Assembly (NCBI GenBank): GCA_964187655.1
Contig: CAXLMP010000005.1
Location: forward strand, 1 to 64,000
Length of the DNA: 64,000 nt
Reading direction: 5' to 3'
DNA from: Lentimonas sp002292345
GTDB lineage: Bacteria > Verrucomicrobiota > Verrucomicrobiia > Opitutales > Coraliomargaritaceae
Position 1 is the stretch's first letter. Every line of letters starts with the position of its first letter. Positions 9,465 through 19,713 of this stretch are shown here, piece by piece. The position numbers and the translations under genes are program-made. Under the pieces are notes generated by a model, which saw nothing but the letters and a program-made list of their open reading frames with translations, had not been told where the DNA came from and searched no databases.

Positions 9465-10007
9465 TCAATAACGCGGTTTGTTTGTGTCCGTTACCGCGTG
9501 CCGGTCTCCTACTCTTCGGGTGGAGGGCTCGAGGGGGATATGGTGACTGTTACGGCTGCTGCCACCACTCAGGCCCATGTGCTTGGTCGCTTGAATAGCT
9601 AGGTCAAAATGAAGCTGCGGGTTTACTCCATTGCTATCGATTGCATCCGTTTCGAATTTCAATACAAAGCGTTCAGGAATGGGCTCGGCGGGTAAAGCCG
9701 AAATGAGCTTTGCTGTGGCCGAGCTTTGTCCTGTGATGGAGATGTTTTCCACAGCGACGCTCTTCCACGTGGTAGCGTCTTTGCTCACCACTTTTAGCTC
9801 CACCATGAACTTACCTGCCGGATCACGGGTAATGCGGTCAGGCTTGACGGTGTAGTCAATAAAATCCGCTGTGCTAGAGCCTGCGGTACCAGATGATGGG
9901 CTGCTTCGAATAAATCCACTACTTACCCACGCGAGTAGCACGATCGCGAGAATGACGGCAGCCCCGATCGCGATGCTGAATCGCTTGTTTGTTTGATTAC
10001 TTTTCAT
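9465..10007 (-). CDS. Membrane-anchored hypothetical protein
   Basis: The 180-residue protein has one N-terminal transmembrane segment (about 11-32), a Ser/Thr/Gly-rich linker and a beta-rich domain (about 48-145). The last 40 residues are polar and low in structure. It lies between two sulfatase genes on the same strand, about 40 bases from the upstream one, so it is probably co-transcribed. No family is recognised. A role in the sulfatase operon, such as a periplasmic accessory protein, is only suggested by position. Confidence 0.5.
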   Translation of the reverse strand: MKSNQTNKRFSIAIGAAVILAIVLLAWVSSGFIRSSPSSGTAGSSTADFIDYTVKPDRITRDPAGKFMVELKVVSKDATTWKSVAVENISITGQSSATAKLISALPAEPIPERFVLKFETDAIDSNGVNPQLHFDLAIQATKHMGLSGGSSRNSHHIPLEPSTRRVGDRHAVTDTNKPRY

Positions 10008-10047
10008 TTTGTTGATTTTTGTTTACTGGCTACGCCCATGAAAAACT

Positions 10048-11598
10048 CTAGTGCCTACTGCGACCATCATCCAGTAGCTTCTGCAATCCCGCTTTCATCC
10101 GCTCAAACACTTCAGGGTGCTGTTGACTGACATTTTTCTTTTCCCCTGGATCGTTATTGAGGTTGTAGAGTTGGAACCTAACATCACTGATCGTGCTGCT
10201 ATCACGGTCATATTTTGCCAGCCGTTGTAGCTTCCACTTGCCCTCACGGTACCCCAAACAGGCACCCCAATTGTCCTGTTGAATCAATTGAACACGACCC
10301 GTTGCACCTTGCCGACCGAGTAATGCGCCCATCACATTGATACTGTCGAGGCAGGCATCGACTGGAATTTCGACGCCAAGATAAGTTGCGAGACTCGTCG
10401 CCAGATCAATGGTGCTGACCACTTCATCCGACACGCCGGGCTTGATAGTGCCCGGCCAGCAGGTGATGAACGGCGTACGGGTGCCGCCTTCCATAATCTT
10501 GTACTTTCCACCGGAGAACACACCGGCCGGTTGATGGTCGCCCAAGTTTTCTTTGGCACCATCCTTATAACCGTCGCCCAAGACGGGACCGTTATCGGAG
10601 CAGAAAACAATCAGGGTGTTTTCCTCCAAGCCCTGCTCTTTTAGGATCCGTACTAATTCACCGACGCTCCAGTCGAACTGAACAATCGCATCGCCACGGA
10701 ACCCCATTCCGGATTTCCCATGGAACCGCTCGTGCGGCATACGAGGCACATGAATATCGTGCGAGGCGAAAAAGAGAAAGAATGGCTGATCCTTATTGGC
10801 GGCAATCCACTGCTCAGACTTTTCATTCCACTTGTCCGCCAGATCCTCATCGCGAAAACGCGCGGCATGCCCCCCAGTGTAGAATCCGATACGACTGATG
10901 CCGTTATGGATGGTACTATTATGGCCGTGGCTCCAATCCATCTTGAGCTCATCACGATGGCTGATGCCGGTTTTATGATCAGGCCCTGGAGTACGGTGAC
11001 CGACCCAAAGCGGATCCGTCGGATCGAGGTTCAGCACACGATGATTTTCGACATAAACCTGCGGTACACGGTCATTGGTGGTGGGCAACAGGAAACTGTA
11101 ATCAAAGCCAATTTCAAGTGGACCAGGCTTGAGATCTTCATTCCACTGCGGCCCCTTGCCGGGGGCGCCGAGGCCGAGATGCCACTTGCCAATCACTGCG
11201 GTCTGATAGCCAGCTTTTTGCATTAGCTCAGGCAGCGTCACAGTTCCAGGCTGGATCAAAGACGGCGAGTTAGGCCCAGCGATACTAGTGCCTTCACCAC
11301 GGAACGCATAGGTTCCGGTCAGCAGCGAATAGCGGGTCGGCGTGCAGGTCGAAGCCGATGAATACCCACCGGTAAAACGCAGTCCCCGCTCGGCCAATCG
11401 GTCGATATTCGGCGTCTTCACATTTTCCAGTTTGGCGCCATAACAGCCGACATCGCCATAGCCGAGGTCGTCTGCCATAATGACAATAACGTTGGGTTTT
11501 TGGTCGGCAAATACGGAGCTTGCGAGGCTAACCGCCAGCGCAGCGAAAAGCCCTGCGCCGATCCAACGACGTGCGTTTTCTTTCGGTGGTGTATTCAT
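10048..11598 (-). CDS. Secreted formylglycine-dependent sulfatase
   Basis: A type I sulfatase of about 516 residues starting at the ATG at 11598. The open frame runs further upstream into the end of the next gene but that stretch is basic and unlike an exported leader. A signal peptide ends ..SSVFA. Recognisable motifs are IMADDLGYGD (metal), C-T-P-T-R (Cys85, the formylglycine site), GKWHLG, and CSDNGP for the second metal site. It resembles arylsulfatase A-type enzymes. Its short spacing to the tandem sulfatase upstream indicates one operon. Confidence 0.9.
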   Translation of the reverse strand: MNTPPKENARRWIGAGLFAALAVSLASSVFADQKPNVIVIMADDLGYGDVGCYGAKLENVKTPNIDRLAERGLRFTGGYSSASTCTPTRYSLLTGTYAFRGEGTSIAGPNSPSLIQPGTVTLPELMQKAGYQTAVIGKWHLGLGAPGKGPQWNEDLKPGPLEIGFDYSFLLPTTNDRVPQVYVENHRVLNLDPTDPLWVGHRTPGPDHKTGISHRDELKMDWSHGHNSTIHNGISRIGFYTGGHAARFRDEDLADKWNEKSEQWIAANKDQPFFLFFASHDIHVPRMPHERFHGKSGMGFRGDAIVQFDWSVGELVRILKEQGLEENTLIVFCSDNGPVLGDGYKDGAKENLGDHQPAGVFSGGKYKIMEGGTRTPFITCWPGTIKPGVSDEVVSTIDLATSLATYLGVEIPVDACLDSINVMGALLGRQGATGRVQLIQQDNWGACLGYREGKWKLQRLAKYDRDSSTISDVRFQLYNLNNDPGEKKNVSQQHPEVFERMKAGLQKLLDDGRSRH

Positions 11599-11623
11599 CT
11601 TGATTTCAATCATCCTTTTTAAA

Positions 11624-14446
11624 TTATTTATTTTTCGTAAGCGGGGTGTGCGCCTCATCCATGTATTTCTCGAGCTTCGAGACCAGCTCCGGAAATTGAG
11701 TCGCGAGGTTGGTGCTTTCGCCGAGGTCATCCTTCAAATTATACAGTTCGATTGCTTGCAGTCCCTTTGTTTGCAAATCCCTGATCTGCACAGCCTTCCA
11801 GTCGCCCTGACGTAAAGAGCGCGCGGTATAATCCTTGTGACGAGCCAGTATAAATTCGTGGTAGAGATATTCGTGCTTGGGCTGCTCTCCTTTGCCGAGC
11901 AGCGTCGGCAGGATAGAGATCCCATCGGATTGCTCCGGCACGGGCTGCCCAGTCAACTCGGCCATGGTCGGCAGGAGATCCCAGAAAGCGCTCAGGTGAT
12001 CACTGCGGCTGCCGGCTGCAATCTGCCCGGGCCAGCGGGCCATCAACGGCACGCGAATACCGCCCTCGTAAAGATCACGCTTCAGCCCGCGCAACGGCCC
12101 GTTTGAATCCCAAAACTCTGGATTATGCCCGCCTTCTTTATGCGCGCCGTTATCACTGGAAAACAGAATGATCGTATTGTCATCCACCCCCATCTCTGCA
12201 AGCAAGTTCAGCAATGCGCCGATCTGGTTGTCAAAATTTTCCATCATACCCGCAAAGCCGGCGATCGGATTGGTGACTGGCGGACAGGGCTCACCCTTCG
12301 GCGCGCCGTATTTAGCAATCCGCTTATCAAACTGCGGATAGACCTTGCGCCACTTTTCGTGCAGCTCTGGTGGCGCGTGCATCGCCGCATGCGGAATCGC
12401 GGTGGGAATGTAGCAGAAGAACGGCGTGTCGGATTTCGCGTTTTGTTGAATAAAATCGAAGGCATCGTCCATGATCAAATCGTGAATGTAGGTGCCCTCA
12501 GGCAGCGGGACTTCCACGCCGTCGCGCACAATACTGGTGGGGTAATACGTATGCGCGACGCCCTGATTTTTCCAACCGGTAAAATGATCAAAGCCATGCG
12601 TCATGGGGTTCACCGCTCCCTCGTCGCAGGTCTGCCCAAGGCCCCACTTGCCGTAAGCTCCAGTCGCGTAACCGGCATTCTTAAACAGGCGCGGCAGCGT
12701 CGTCATATCGGAGTCCAGCGCCGCAGCAGCCTCGCCACCATTGCCACGGCAATGCACGCGGCCTGGATGTTGCCCCGTCATCAGTACCGCACGGGACGGC
12801 GAACAAACTGTGTTACCGGAATAATGATCGGTGAACAACATCCCCTCGTTGGCAAGGCGGTCAATATTGGGCGTCTTGAGCTTTTGCTGCCCGTAGCAGC
12901 CGAGATCACCCATACCGAGATCATCCGCCAGAATATAGATCACATTGGGGCTGCTGGTTAAATTGGAAATACTGTTCTTCTTCGCCACCGAAGGAGGCGA
13001 AGGCTTACCCGTCGAAATTGCAGCATTTGACTGATACTTCGGGTTTGGCCGAGTCGGCACCGGCGCATCAATCTCTTCACGCCAAGTCGATAGTTTCTGC
13101 TGCAGCGCCTTCGCCTGCTCGGGCATCTCCTCAGCAAGGTTTCTGCGCTCACCGGCATCCATGCTAATATCATACAGTTCCAAGCGTCCGTCTTCGAAAT
13201 ACTCATGCAGTTTCCATTTGCCCAGTCGCATGGCAGAGCCGGGTCGAGTGCGGAAGAGCGGGTCGTGCGCATCGTCCCCAACGCCGGCATATTTCTGTAG
13301 GTAGATCGGAAAATGCCAGAACAGTGCGCGCTTTTTAATCGAGTCGGTCTGCGTCAGCAACGGCATCAGGCTGACGCCGTCCAGTACCTTTCCGGCTGGC
13401 ACGTCCAGCCCCGCGGCTTCAAGGAAAGTGGGATAAAAGTCGATCCCTATGACTGGCACACTACAGGTTGTGTTCGCCTTGACCGTTCCCGGCCAGCGCA
13501 CCAGCAGCGGTTCGCGAATGCCGCCTTCAAAGTAAGAGCCTTTTCCGGAACGATACGGATCCTGTTTCGAGATATGTCTTAAGCCCCCGTTGTCAGAGGT
13601 AAATAGAATCAAGGTGTTTTCTTTGAGACCGAGCCGGTCGAGTTCGCTAACGATCTTCCCGATGCTTTCATCCATTTTTTCGATCATAGATGCATACGCT
13701 GGGTTGATGCCTGGAGTGTTCTGATACTTCTTCACCATGTCAGGCACCGCCTGCAACCCAGCATGTACCGCGTAATAAGCCATATACATAAAAAACGGCT
13801 GCTGTATCTGCCCAGATCTATTCGAACGGGTGTTAGCCTGCATGAATTGTATGGCATGATCCGCAAAGATGTCGCAGCGATGTGTTCCTTTTGGGTATTG
13901 AGCGCTGAACGGCTTCATCGGCCCGCTTTCGAAGGGCGAAAAATATCCGCCACCGCTCGGACCGCCGGTTGCACCGCCGCCGATATTGACGTCAAAGCCT
14001 TGGTCCTTCGGGTCAACTCCAAGGTGCCACTTACCTAGATGGATAGTCTTATAGCCGCCGGCCTTCAGCGCCTCGGCCATCGTGACGTTCTCCTCGGGTA
14101 GATGCTGGGTGTTTTTTACCGGGATTAATTTGCGGTCGGAAGCCTTACCACGCTCGGACGAACCCACGGTATAGACCCCGTGCCTGGCCGCATACTGCCC
14201 GCTCATGCAGGCCGCTCGGCTCGGGGCACAATTCGCGGCTGGTGCATAGGCCTCGGTGAAAACCATGCCTTCGGCCGCCAGTCGATCCAGATTCGGAGTG
14301 TTGTACTCCTTCCGCCCCATAAACCCCACATCCATGATGCCAAGGTCATCAGCGTTAAAATAAATTATATTTACCGGCGCGGCAGCGTTCGTTTCGGGCA
14401 AGACCGCCAACACGGCGGACATCATCATCATTCTTATTCGTTTCAT
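11624..14446 (-). CDS. Tandem two-domain sulfatase
   Basis: A single 940-residue frame carries two complete type I sulfatase domains. The first (about 25-465) has FNADDLG, formylglycine Cys73 in C-A-P-S-R, GKWHLG and TSDNGG. The second (about 500-935) has ILADDLGMGD, Cys548 in C-S-P-S-R, GKWGLG and SSDNGA. A linker rich in Ser, Pro and Lys (about 468-498) joins them. A short signal peptide (ending near TNAAA) precedes domain one. Sulfatases are normally single-domain proteins of 450-550 residues, so this is a natural fusion that may remove two sulfates with different positions from one product. The frame is uninterrupted and both sites look intact. Confidence 0.9.
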   Translation of the reverse strand: MKRIRMMMMSAVLAVLPETNAAAPVNIIYFNADDLGIMDVGFMGRKEYNTPNLDRLAAEGMVFTEAYAPAANCAPSRAACMSGQYAARHGVYTVGSSERGKASDRKLIPVKNTQHLPEENVTMAEALKAGGYKTIHLGKWHLGVDPKDQGFDVNIGGGATGGPSGGGYFSPFESGPMKPFSAQYPKGTHRCDIFADHAIQFMQANTRSNRSGQIQQPFFMYMAYYAVHAGLQAVPDMVKKYQNTPGINPAYASMIEKMDESIGKIVSELDRLGLKENTLILFTSDNGGLRHISKQDPYRSGKGSYFEGGIREPLLVRWPGTVKANTTCSVPVIGIDFYPTFLEAAGLDVPAGKVLDGVSLMPLLTQTDSIKKRALFWHFPIYLQKYAGVGDDAHDPLFRTRPGSAMRLGKWKLHEYFEDGRLELYDISMDAGERRNLAEEMPEQAKALQQKLSTWREEIDAPVPTRPNPKYQSNAAISTGKPSPPSVAKKNSISNLTSSPNVIYILADDLGMGDLGCYGQQKLKTPNIDRLANEGMLFTDHYSGNTVCSPSRAVLMTGQHPGRVHCRGNGGEAAAALDSDMTTLPRLFKNAGYATGAYGKWGLGQTCDEGAVNPMTHGFDHFTGWKNQGVAHTYYPTSIVRDGVEVPLPEGTYIHDLIMDDAFDFIQQNAKSDTPFFCYIPTAIPHAAMHAPPELHEKWRKVYPQFDKRIAKYGAPKGEPCPPVTNPIAGFAGMMENFDNQIGALLNLLAEMGVDDNTIILFSSDNGAHKEGGHNPEFWDSNGPLRGLKRDLYEGGIRVPLMARWPGQIAAGSRSDHLSAFWDLLPTMAELTGQPVPEQSDGISILPTLLGKGEQPKHEYLYHEFILARHKDYTARSLRQGDWKAVQIRDLQTKGLQAIELYNLKDDLGESTNLATQFPELVSKLEKYMDEAHTPLTKNK

Positions 14447-14595
14447 TTTGTATGTTCTCTGCCCATTGTTCCGACCAGCCGCGCAAGCCTTTTGGAGTGC
14501 GCCACACCTTCACCATTAATAAGAACACGAAACCCCTGCCCTATGCCAGATTTTTCGCCGCTTTCGTCCCAGATAATCGCCAAGATGCGGCCGTG
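14443..14595 (-). pseudogene. Headless 3' fragment of an unidentified gene
   Basis: A protein-like open frame of 50 codons (HGRILAIIWDESGEKSG..RVLINGEGVAHSKRL..) ends in an ATGA overlap with the tandem sulfatase start. It follows an in-frame TAG at 14596-14598 and has no plausible start codon. The pattern of ILAIIWDESG and GFRVLINGE resembles the last beta strands of large secreted carbohydrate-active enzymes, but I cannot name the family. It looks like the tail of a gene whose body was deleted, sitting between the sulfatase and the GHL15-like gene. Confidence 0.5.
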
Positions 14596-14659
14596 CTAGA
14601 GCACGTCGATTAGGCCGCGAATAGAGAATGGTACCGCTGCGCGTTCCATCTGGAGTGTT

Positions 14660-15883
14660 TTACTTCCACTCGATTTTGGCGACCCATTTGTCGGTGTCGA
14701 CCCAGACGCTGGCATGCTCGAACTCGCGGGTGAACTCCCAGCCATCTGGATGTACGCGACTGTATTTGCCGAGCGGTTTACCCAGCGGCTTGTGAAGTTC
14801 CGGATAGTGTTCCAGCGGCCCGCTCATCAGGGTCCAGGTCCAGTTCCACTGGAAATAGGAATACGGCTGCGCACCAATCAAGTAGAGCGACAAATAAAAC
14901 TCCAACTGTTCCTTCGCCCACTCGGCATATACATCATCCGTTAGACGGGGTCGAGTCTGCCCTTCCTGGATCGCTTCTAGTGGCAAGCCGCCATCGGGAG
15001 ATGCCCCGAATCGATAGATGCAGATCTTCCCCGCATCCGCAATTTTTTCCATCAGTTGCCAGTCCTCGAGCAGCTTCTCCTTAGTGTGTGTCGAGGAGCG
15101 CTTGTAATGCTCGAACATAAAGGCGTCCGACACCTCAAACACGGGCTCAATGTGCGCACCATTGTTGGCCAGCAAAATCTTGTCCGGGCCAATCTTAGCC
15201 TTCAGTTGCGCCATCATATCGCCCACTCCGTCAATAACGGCTTGGTTCTTATCCGCAGGGTGCAGCCACGCGAAGCCATGCATTTGATCAATAAAAATGC
15301 CATCCGCGTTGCCCACGCGCACCATATCCGCCGCCGCGTCGGACCACCAGGCACGCATGTCGGGATTAAGCACGTTGTATCCATATAAGCCACGCGTCTT
15401 AACCAACTCGCCCGTCTTCGGGTCGGTCATTAAATAGGCCTTGATCTCCGGATGCTGATCGACCTTCCCTGCCGTCAACATTTGAGTGTAACGGGTGAAC
15501 GGATAGGTGAGCGCCCCGTTTAGATAGCCCAGCACCTTGATGCCCGGCTTTACCTGCTTGAACGCCTGATTCTCATGCTCCAAGCCCAATACCGCATCCC
15601 CAAGAGGCTCGAGCCCGTGGTTCTTTTCGATGCAGATAAAATCCGTTTCGGAGGCGATTTTCTCGACTTCGGAATCTTTCAGCAGGCGACTACCATCGGC
15701 GAACATCATATACACCGGCACCCGATCCCAGCTGAATTCAGGATAGCAAGCCTTCGGAACGAAAGGCTTGCCATTGCTGGTGAGTAGCGGCTCTACCGAT
15801 TGATCTAGCGGTTTATCCTGTGCGACCGAGAGACCACTCCCGATTGCCAGCAACATCCAAGTCAGCATCTTCATTCTTAACAT
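14660..15883 (-). CDS. Secreted GHL15-like putative glycosidase
   Basis: A protein of about 407 residues from the ATG at 15883; a GTG at 15910 directly after the upstream stop is possible but places extra residues before the signal peptide (ending ..SGLSVA). The sequence follows the hypothetical glycosyl hydrolase family 15 pattern: a TIM-barrel-like fold with VPVYMMFADG, GYLNGALTYPF, the strand NADGIFIDQMHGF, whose Asp is the usual candidate catalytic residue, and KILLANNGAH. Biochemistry of this family is poorly known. It is encoded directly after the LacZ-like GH2 gene on the same strand, so a role on the same polysaccharide is likely. Confidence 0.7.
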   Translation of the reverse strand: MLRMKMLTWMLLAIGSGLSVAQDKPLDQSVEPLLTSNGKPFVPKACYPEFSWDRVPVYMMFADGSRLLKDSEVEKIASETDFICIEKNHGLEPLGDAVLGLEHENQAFKQVKPGIKVLGYLNGALTYPFTRYTQMLTAGKVDQHPEIKAYLMTDPKTGELVKTRGLYGYNVLNPDMRAWWSDAAADMVRVGNADGIFIDQMHGFAWLHPADKNQAVIDGVGDMMAQLKAKIGPDKILLANNGAHIEPVFEVSDAFMFEHYKRSSTHTKEKLLEDWQLMEKIADAGKICIYRFGASPDGGLPLEAIQEGQTRPRLTDDVYAEWAKEQLEFYLSLYLIGAQPYSYFQWNWTWTLMSGPLEHYPELHKPLGKPLGKYSRVHPDGWEFTREFEHASVWVDTDKWVAKIEWK

Positions 15884-15910
15884 TGCACGATTAAAACCAT
15901 GCAATCGCAC

Positions 15911-18900
15911 TTATTCAACCCGCAACGTCAGATCGAACTGATACGGCTGAACCGGCAGCATATATTCCGGCAGTGGCTTCGGCCCGCAGCTGGCGTTGCC
16001 GAGCCCGAGCATCCGATGATCCAGATACAAAATAGTTTCCTCACGTGGCTTCAGAAATCCAGGGCGGATATAGCGGCTATAGTCCAACTCGTCGAAATGC
16101 AGTGCCGTGAACAGGAAAGGCTTAGAAGACTCTACCGTAAAGACAGGGCCGCTGCCATCAGGCTTGCTCAAACTCACATGCGATACATCACTCCGCGCTC
16201 CATTATGCTGTGGATTCAAATACGGCACAAACATATCGGTGACTGTTGTAGTATAGTTACCCAAGAAAGCAGACGTCTTGCGGTCTGGATAGTTTTCATG
16301 CGGTCCACGCCCATACCACTGCACGGTTTCAAAAGATGAATCGAGTGCTAGCTTGAGACCAACACGCGGCAGCGTTTCGAAGTCCTCAAAACCTGCTGGA
16401 GTCATCGCGCAATGAACACGAATCACTCCATTGCCGTAGATCCGGTACTCGAGTTGATAGTCGACCCGTCCGTTCATATGGACATTTTGTTTGCTCACAC
16501 GAACCCTAGCCGATCCATCCGCTTCCTTGGAAGCATCAAAGCTTAACAACGATTGTTCCGGCGCATAAATGCGTTTATGCATCCACGGCCCACGGAACCA
16601 ACGGTCATTACTAATCGGCGCTCGATACAGGTTCAAATCAATGCCTTTAATGTTGGACTGCGGAGCAAGGCATTCCTGGCCCTCAACCTGAAGCGAAGTC
16701 ATCAGCCCCGTCACTTTGTTGAAACGCACCGAAAGCGCCCCTCCAGTAACGACCAGTTCGGATGCCCCATCGGAGAGTTGAACTGCCCCTTGCCCTTCAC
16801 TCACTGGTGGCGTGGCTTTTTGTAGTATGAATTGCTCACAGGCCACCTCGTGGCCAGCCTTAGCCCAAAGCGTGTCCGAGGCGAGTTTGTAACTGATATT
16901 CAGCAAATATTCCGCACCTGGGTCGAGCGTCCCCACAGGAAGTTGCCCCGCTGCGGTATCACCTGGTTCCACATCGATCGGCGCGAACGCCGCAGAGTTC
17001 ACGACCTCGCCATTACGCAACAATTCCCATGAACCTACAAACTGGTTCAAATTCGTAAAATTGTATTTATTCTCCAGCTCCACCTCTGCATTGGCGGCCG
17101 ACAATAGTTTAAAGCCAATATACTGCTGCACCTTCTTCACTTCGTGCATCTCAGGCTGGATACTGCGATCCGAAAAGATTAGGCAATACACGCCGCCATC
17201 AGAGGCCGCATGCTTCGACTCGCCTTCATGCGCGGCACCGCGCTTAAAGTCAGTGCCGTGCGACCAGCGCTTCGTGCCATCCTGCCCATCCATCCAAACT
17301 GTCTGTGCTACCCAATCCCAGATGTAGCCACCCACAAAGTGTGGCGTTTCTTCAATCAGATCCCAATACACATCATAATTACCGAGTGCATTGCCCATGG
17401 CATGCGCGAACTCGATCATGATATAAGGTTTGCCGTCGCGCGGCTGGCCCCAGTGATGCTTCAGATAATCAATCGACGGATACATCGAGCTGTTCATATC
17501 GAACCAATCCTTCTGCTGCATTTCAACGGTCTCACGACCATCATACGAAATGGGCCGCGTCGGGTCGATACGTCGAACCACGTCCCCCATAATCATCAGA
17601 TTTCGACCAATCCCAGACTCATTGCCCAGCGACCAAAAAATAATGGAAGGGTGATTCTTCGCCCGCTCGACCATCGCCGCAACTCGATCAACGCAGGCTC
17701 CCAACCAACGGGTATCACTGCCAGGAAGTCCCTCGCGCTTAATAAAAAAGTCACTAGTCTCCAGTGCTTCATCCATCACATAGAGACCATATTTGTCGCA
17801 GATATCATACCAACGTGTGTCATTGGGATAGTGGCTACTGCGCACCGCGTTGATGTTAAACTGCTTCATCAAAATCGCATCCTTCACCATACCTTCGACC
17901 GTAAGTGTCTTGCCGCCTGTAGGATCATTCTCATGACGATTCACGCCCTTGATCTTTACGTTTTGACCGTTCACGAACAGACCATTGACATTGAGCACAA
18001 TTTCACGAAATCCGAAATTGGCACCCGTGGTTTCAATCACGTTGCCCTCATTATCACGCAGTGTGAGTAAGACCTGATACAGATAGGGGTCTTCCGCCGA
18101 CCACTTACGCGGATTATCAATCGCGGCCTCCATATTCATCACCGCAACCAAGCCGCCCGCACCGTCGCGATCCTTAAAAGGCTTAGCCACGGCGAGCTGC
18201 TGCGCACCCACTGTTTGACCATTCGCGTCCAGCAAAGTCATCTCCACTTGATAATCGCGCGCATGCTTAATCTGATGATTCAATACCTTCACTTCAGCTT
18301 TCAGCACGGCGTCTTCATAATTCTCATCCAGATCACTGGTGAGAAAAAAGTCCTGTATGTGTAGGTCTGCAGTGCTATAGAGATACACGTCGCGCAAAAT
18401 GCCACTAAAGCTCCAGGCAGCTGCGTCCTCTAAGTTGGATCCGTCCGACCAACGGATCACCTGCACGGCCAACACATTCTCTCCCGGCTGTAAATGTTTG
18501 GTGATATTGAAGGCCGCATCTGTCCATGCATCCTGATCGTAGCCAACAAATTTGCCGTTCACCCAAACATTAAAGGCACTGGATACGCCATTGAAATGCA
18601 GAATCACCTGACGCCCATCCCATGCCTCTGGAATCGTAAACGTCCGACGGTAGCTACCCACCGAATTTTCCTCATCCGGAATGTCAATGACATGGCCGGT
18701 TTCTTCACGCATCCGTGTGGTCGGCACCGTTCCAAAGAAGGGTTTGCCGTATCCATACAGCTCCCAGCAAGAAGGCACGGGAATCGACTCCCAGCCACTC
18801 ACGTCAAAGTCCGGGGACTCAAAGCCGATGGCGCGCTCGAGCGGGTGCTTTGCCCAGCTGAATTTCCAATCACCATTCAATGACTGAAAATAGCTGGACG

Positions 18901-19627
18901 CTTCGAGATCGACATAGTCCGCGGCTGCCAAGTGCTGCAGGGAGCGCTTAGCTGATTGCAGATCCGCGTAGGGCACTTTGGTAGTCTGATGCGACAAGGT
19001 ATTCACCGTATAAACGCTCGGATCCTTCCAAAAGACATAGGCATCGCGTAATGCATCCTTCGCACTCGCCGCTTGCTGCATCGCCTCAGTCACTGGGCGA
19101 ATCGCCACCGCATCGGCCATCACAAATTCCATCTGACTGGTATTGTCCACCGTCCCAACCCTCACCCTGAGCGTGCCATCGCTAACCTCAGCGTTCTGAC
19201 AGATCACTTCAAAAGGAATCTCGTGCTGACCATCACTCAATACAGGGCCATTTGCTGCGGCTTGCCGCTGATTGACGGTCCCGACTGCAACACCTTGAAC
19301 AAACAATGGCGCGGCCGTGGTATGGTTGGTGTCCGGCTCATGGCTGACGGCTACCTCATAAAGCCCGGATGGCAGTCCCACAAAGGTCCATTGCGCATAG
19401 CCATCTGCGGTATGGTAGCGTGAGGTTTGCCCCCAGTCCAAGTTCCCGCGCAAGGCTACCGTACCAGAAAAACCGTGCGCCACAAAGGAACCCTTCGAAT
19501 CGTTCTGAGTCGACTCGTCATTCACGATCCAGCCGTCCACCTCAATCACTCCAGCCGTTGCCAACATGGTGGATAACAGACAAGAAAAAATCAGGGTAAT
19601 TTTATTTTTCAGTTTAAAGTGCTTCAT
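15911..19627 (-). CDS. Secreted LacZ-type GH2 beta-galactosidase with N-terminal accessory domain
   Basis: The 1238-residue protein has a signal peptide (to about 25), then an extra beta domain (about 27-178) of the golvesin/CBM-like type, then the five LacZ domains from about 245. Active-site residues are E670 in SLGNESG (acid/base) and E739 in IMIEFAHAMGNA (nucleophile). The C terminus (about 935-1235) is a Bgal_small domain with WYGRGPHENYPDR. E. coli LacZ is 1024 residues, so the extra length is the exported accessory module. Secreted LacZ-like enzymes in sulfatase clusters typically trim galactose from galactan oligosaccharides. It is first in an operon running down to the sulfatases. 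Confidence 0.9.
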   Translation of the reverse strand: MKHFKLKNKITLIFSCLLSTMLATAGVIEVDGWIVNDESTQNDSKGSFVAHGFSGTVALRGNLDWGQTSRYHTADGYAQWTFVGLPSGLYEVAVSHEPDTNHTTAAPLFVQGVAVGTVNQRQAAANGPVLSDGQHEIPFEVICQNAEVSDGTLRVRVGTVDNTSQMEFVMADAVAIRPVTEAMQQAASAKDALRDAYVFWKDPSVYTVNTLSHQTTKVPYADLQSAKRSLQHLAAADYVDLEASSYFQSLNGDWKFSWAKHPLERAIGFESPDFDVSGWESIPVPSCWELYGYGKPFFGTVPTTRMREETGHVIDIPDEENSVGSYRRTFTIPEAWDGRQVILHFNGVSSAFNVWVNGKFVGYDQDAWTDAAFNITKHLQPGENVLAVQVIRWSDGSNLEDAAAWSFSGILRDVYLYSTADLHIQDFFLTSDLDENYEDAVLKAEVKVLNHQIKHARDYQVEMTLLDANGQTVGAQQLAVAKPFKDRDGAGGLVAVMNMEAAIDNPRKWSAEDPYLYQVLLTLRDNEGNVIETTGANFGFREIVLNVNGLFVNGQNVKIKGVNRHENDPTGGKTLTVEGMVKDAILMKQFNINAVRSSHYPNDTRWYDICDKYGLYVMDEALETSDFFIKREGLPGSDTRWLGACVDRVAAMVERAKNHPSIIFWSLGNESGIGRNLMIMGDVVRRIDPTRPISYDGRETVEMQQKDWFDMNSSMYPSIDYLKHHWGQPRDGKPYIMIEFAHAMGNALGNYDVYWDLIEETPHFVGGYIWDWVAQTVWMDGQDGTKRWSHGTDFKRGAAHEGESKHAASDGGVYCLIFSDRSIQPEMHEVKKVQQYIGFKLLSAANAEVELENKYNFTNLNQFVGSWELLRNGEVVNSAAFAPIDVEPGDTAAGQLPVGTLDPGAEYLLNISYKLASDTLWAKAGHEVACEQFILQKATPPVSEGQGAVQLSDGASELVVTGGALSVRFNKVTGLMTSLQVEGQECLAPQSNIKGIDLNLYRAPISNDRWFRGPWMHKRIYAPEQSLLSFDASKEADGSARVRVSKQNVHMNGRVDYQLEYRIYGNGVIRVHCAMTPAGFEDFETLPRVGLKLALDSSFETVQWYGRGPHENYPDRKTSAFLGNYTTTVTDMFVPYLNPQHNGARSDVSHVSLSKPDGSGPVFTVESSKPFLFTALHFDELDYSRYIRPGFLKPREETILYLDHRMLGLGNASCGPKPLPEYMLPVQPYQFDLTLRVE

Positions 19628-19713
19628 TATAAATTTTTATTCAATAAATAGGATCAGTCATTTCAAATACCGTCATCTTGTATTGTTCCGACCTCATGAC
19701 GCATAGATCACCA

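Noticed and set aside
12125..12961. Plus-strand open frame (278 codons) inside the tandem sulfatase
   Set aside because: Opposite a well supported sulfatase; very Arg-rich with no recognisable fold.
17210..18070. Long plus-strand open frame (286 codons) inside the LacZ-like GH2 gene
   Set aside because: Antisense to a gene with intact catalytic motifs; composition is Arg/His/Ile-rich without domain features, typical of a shadow frame.
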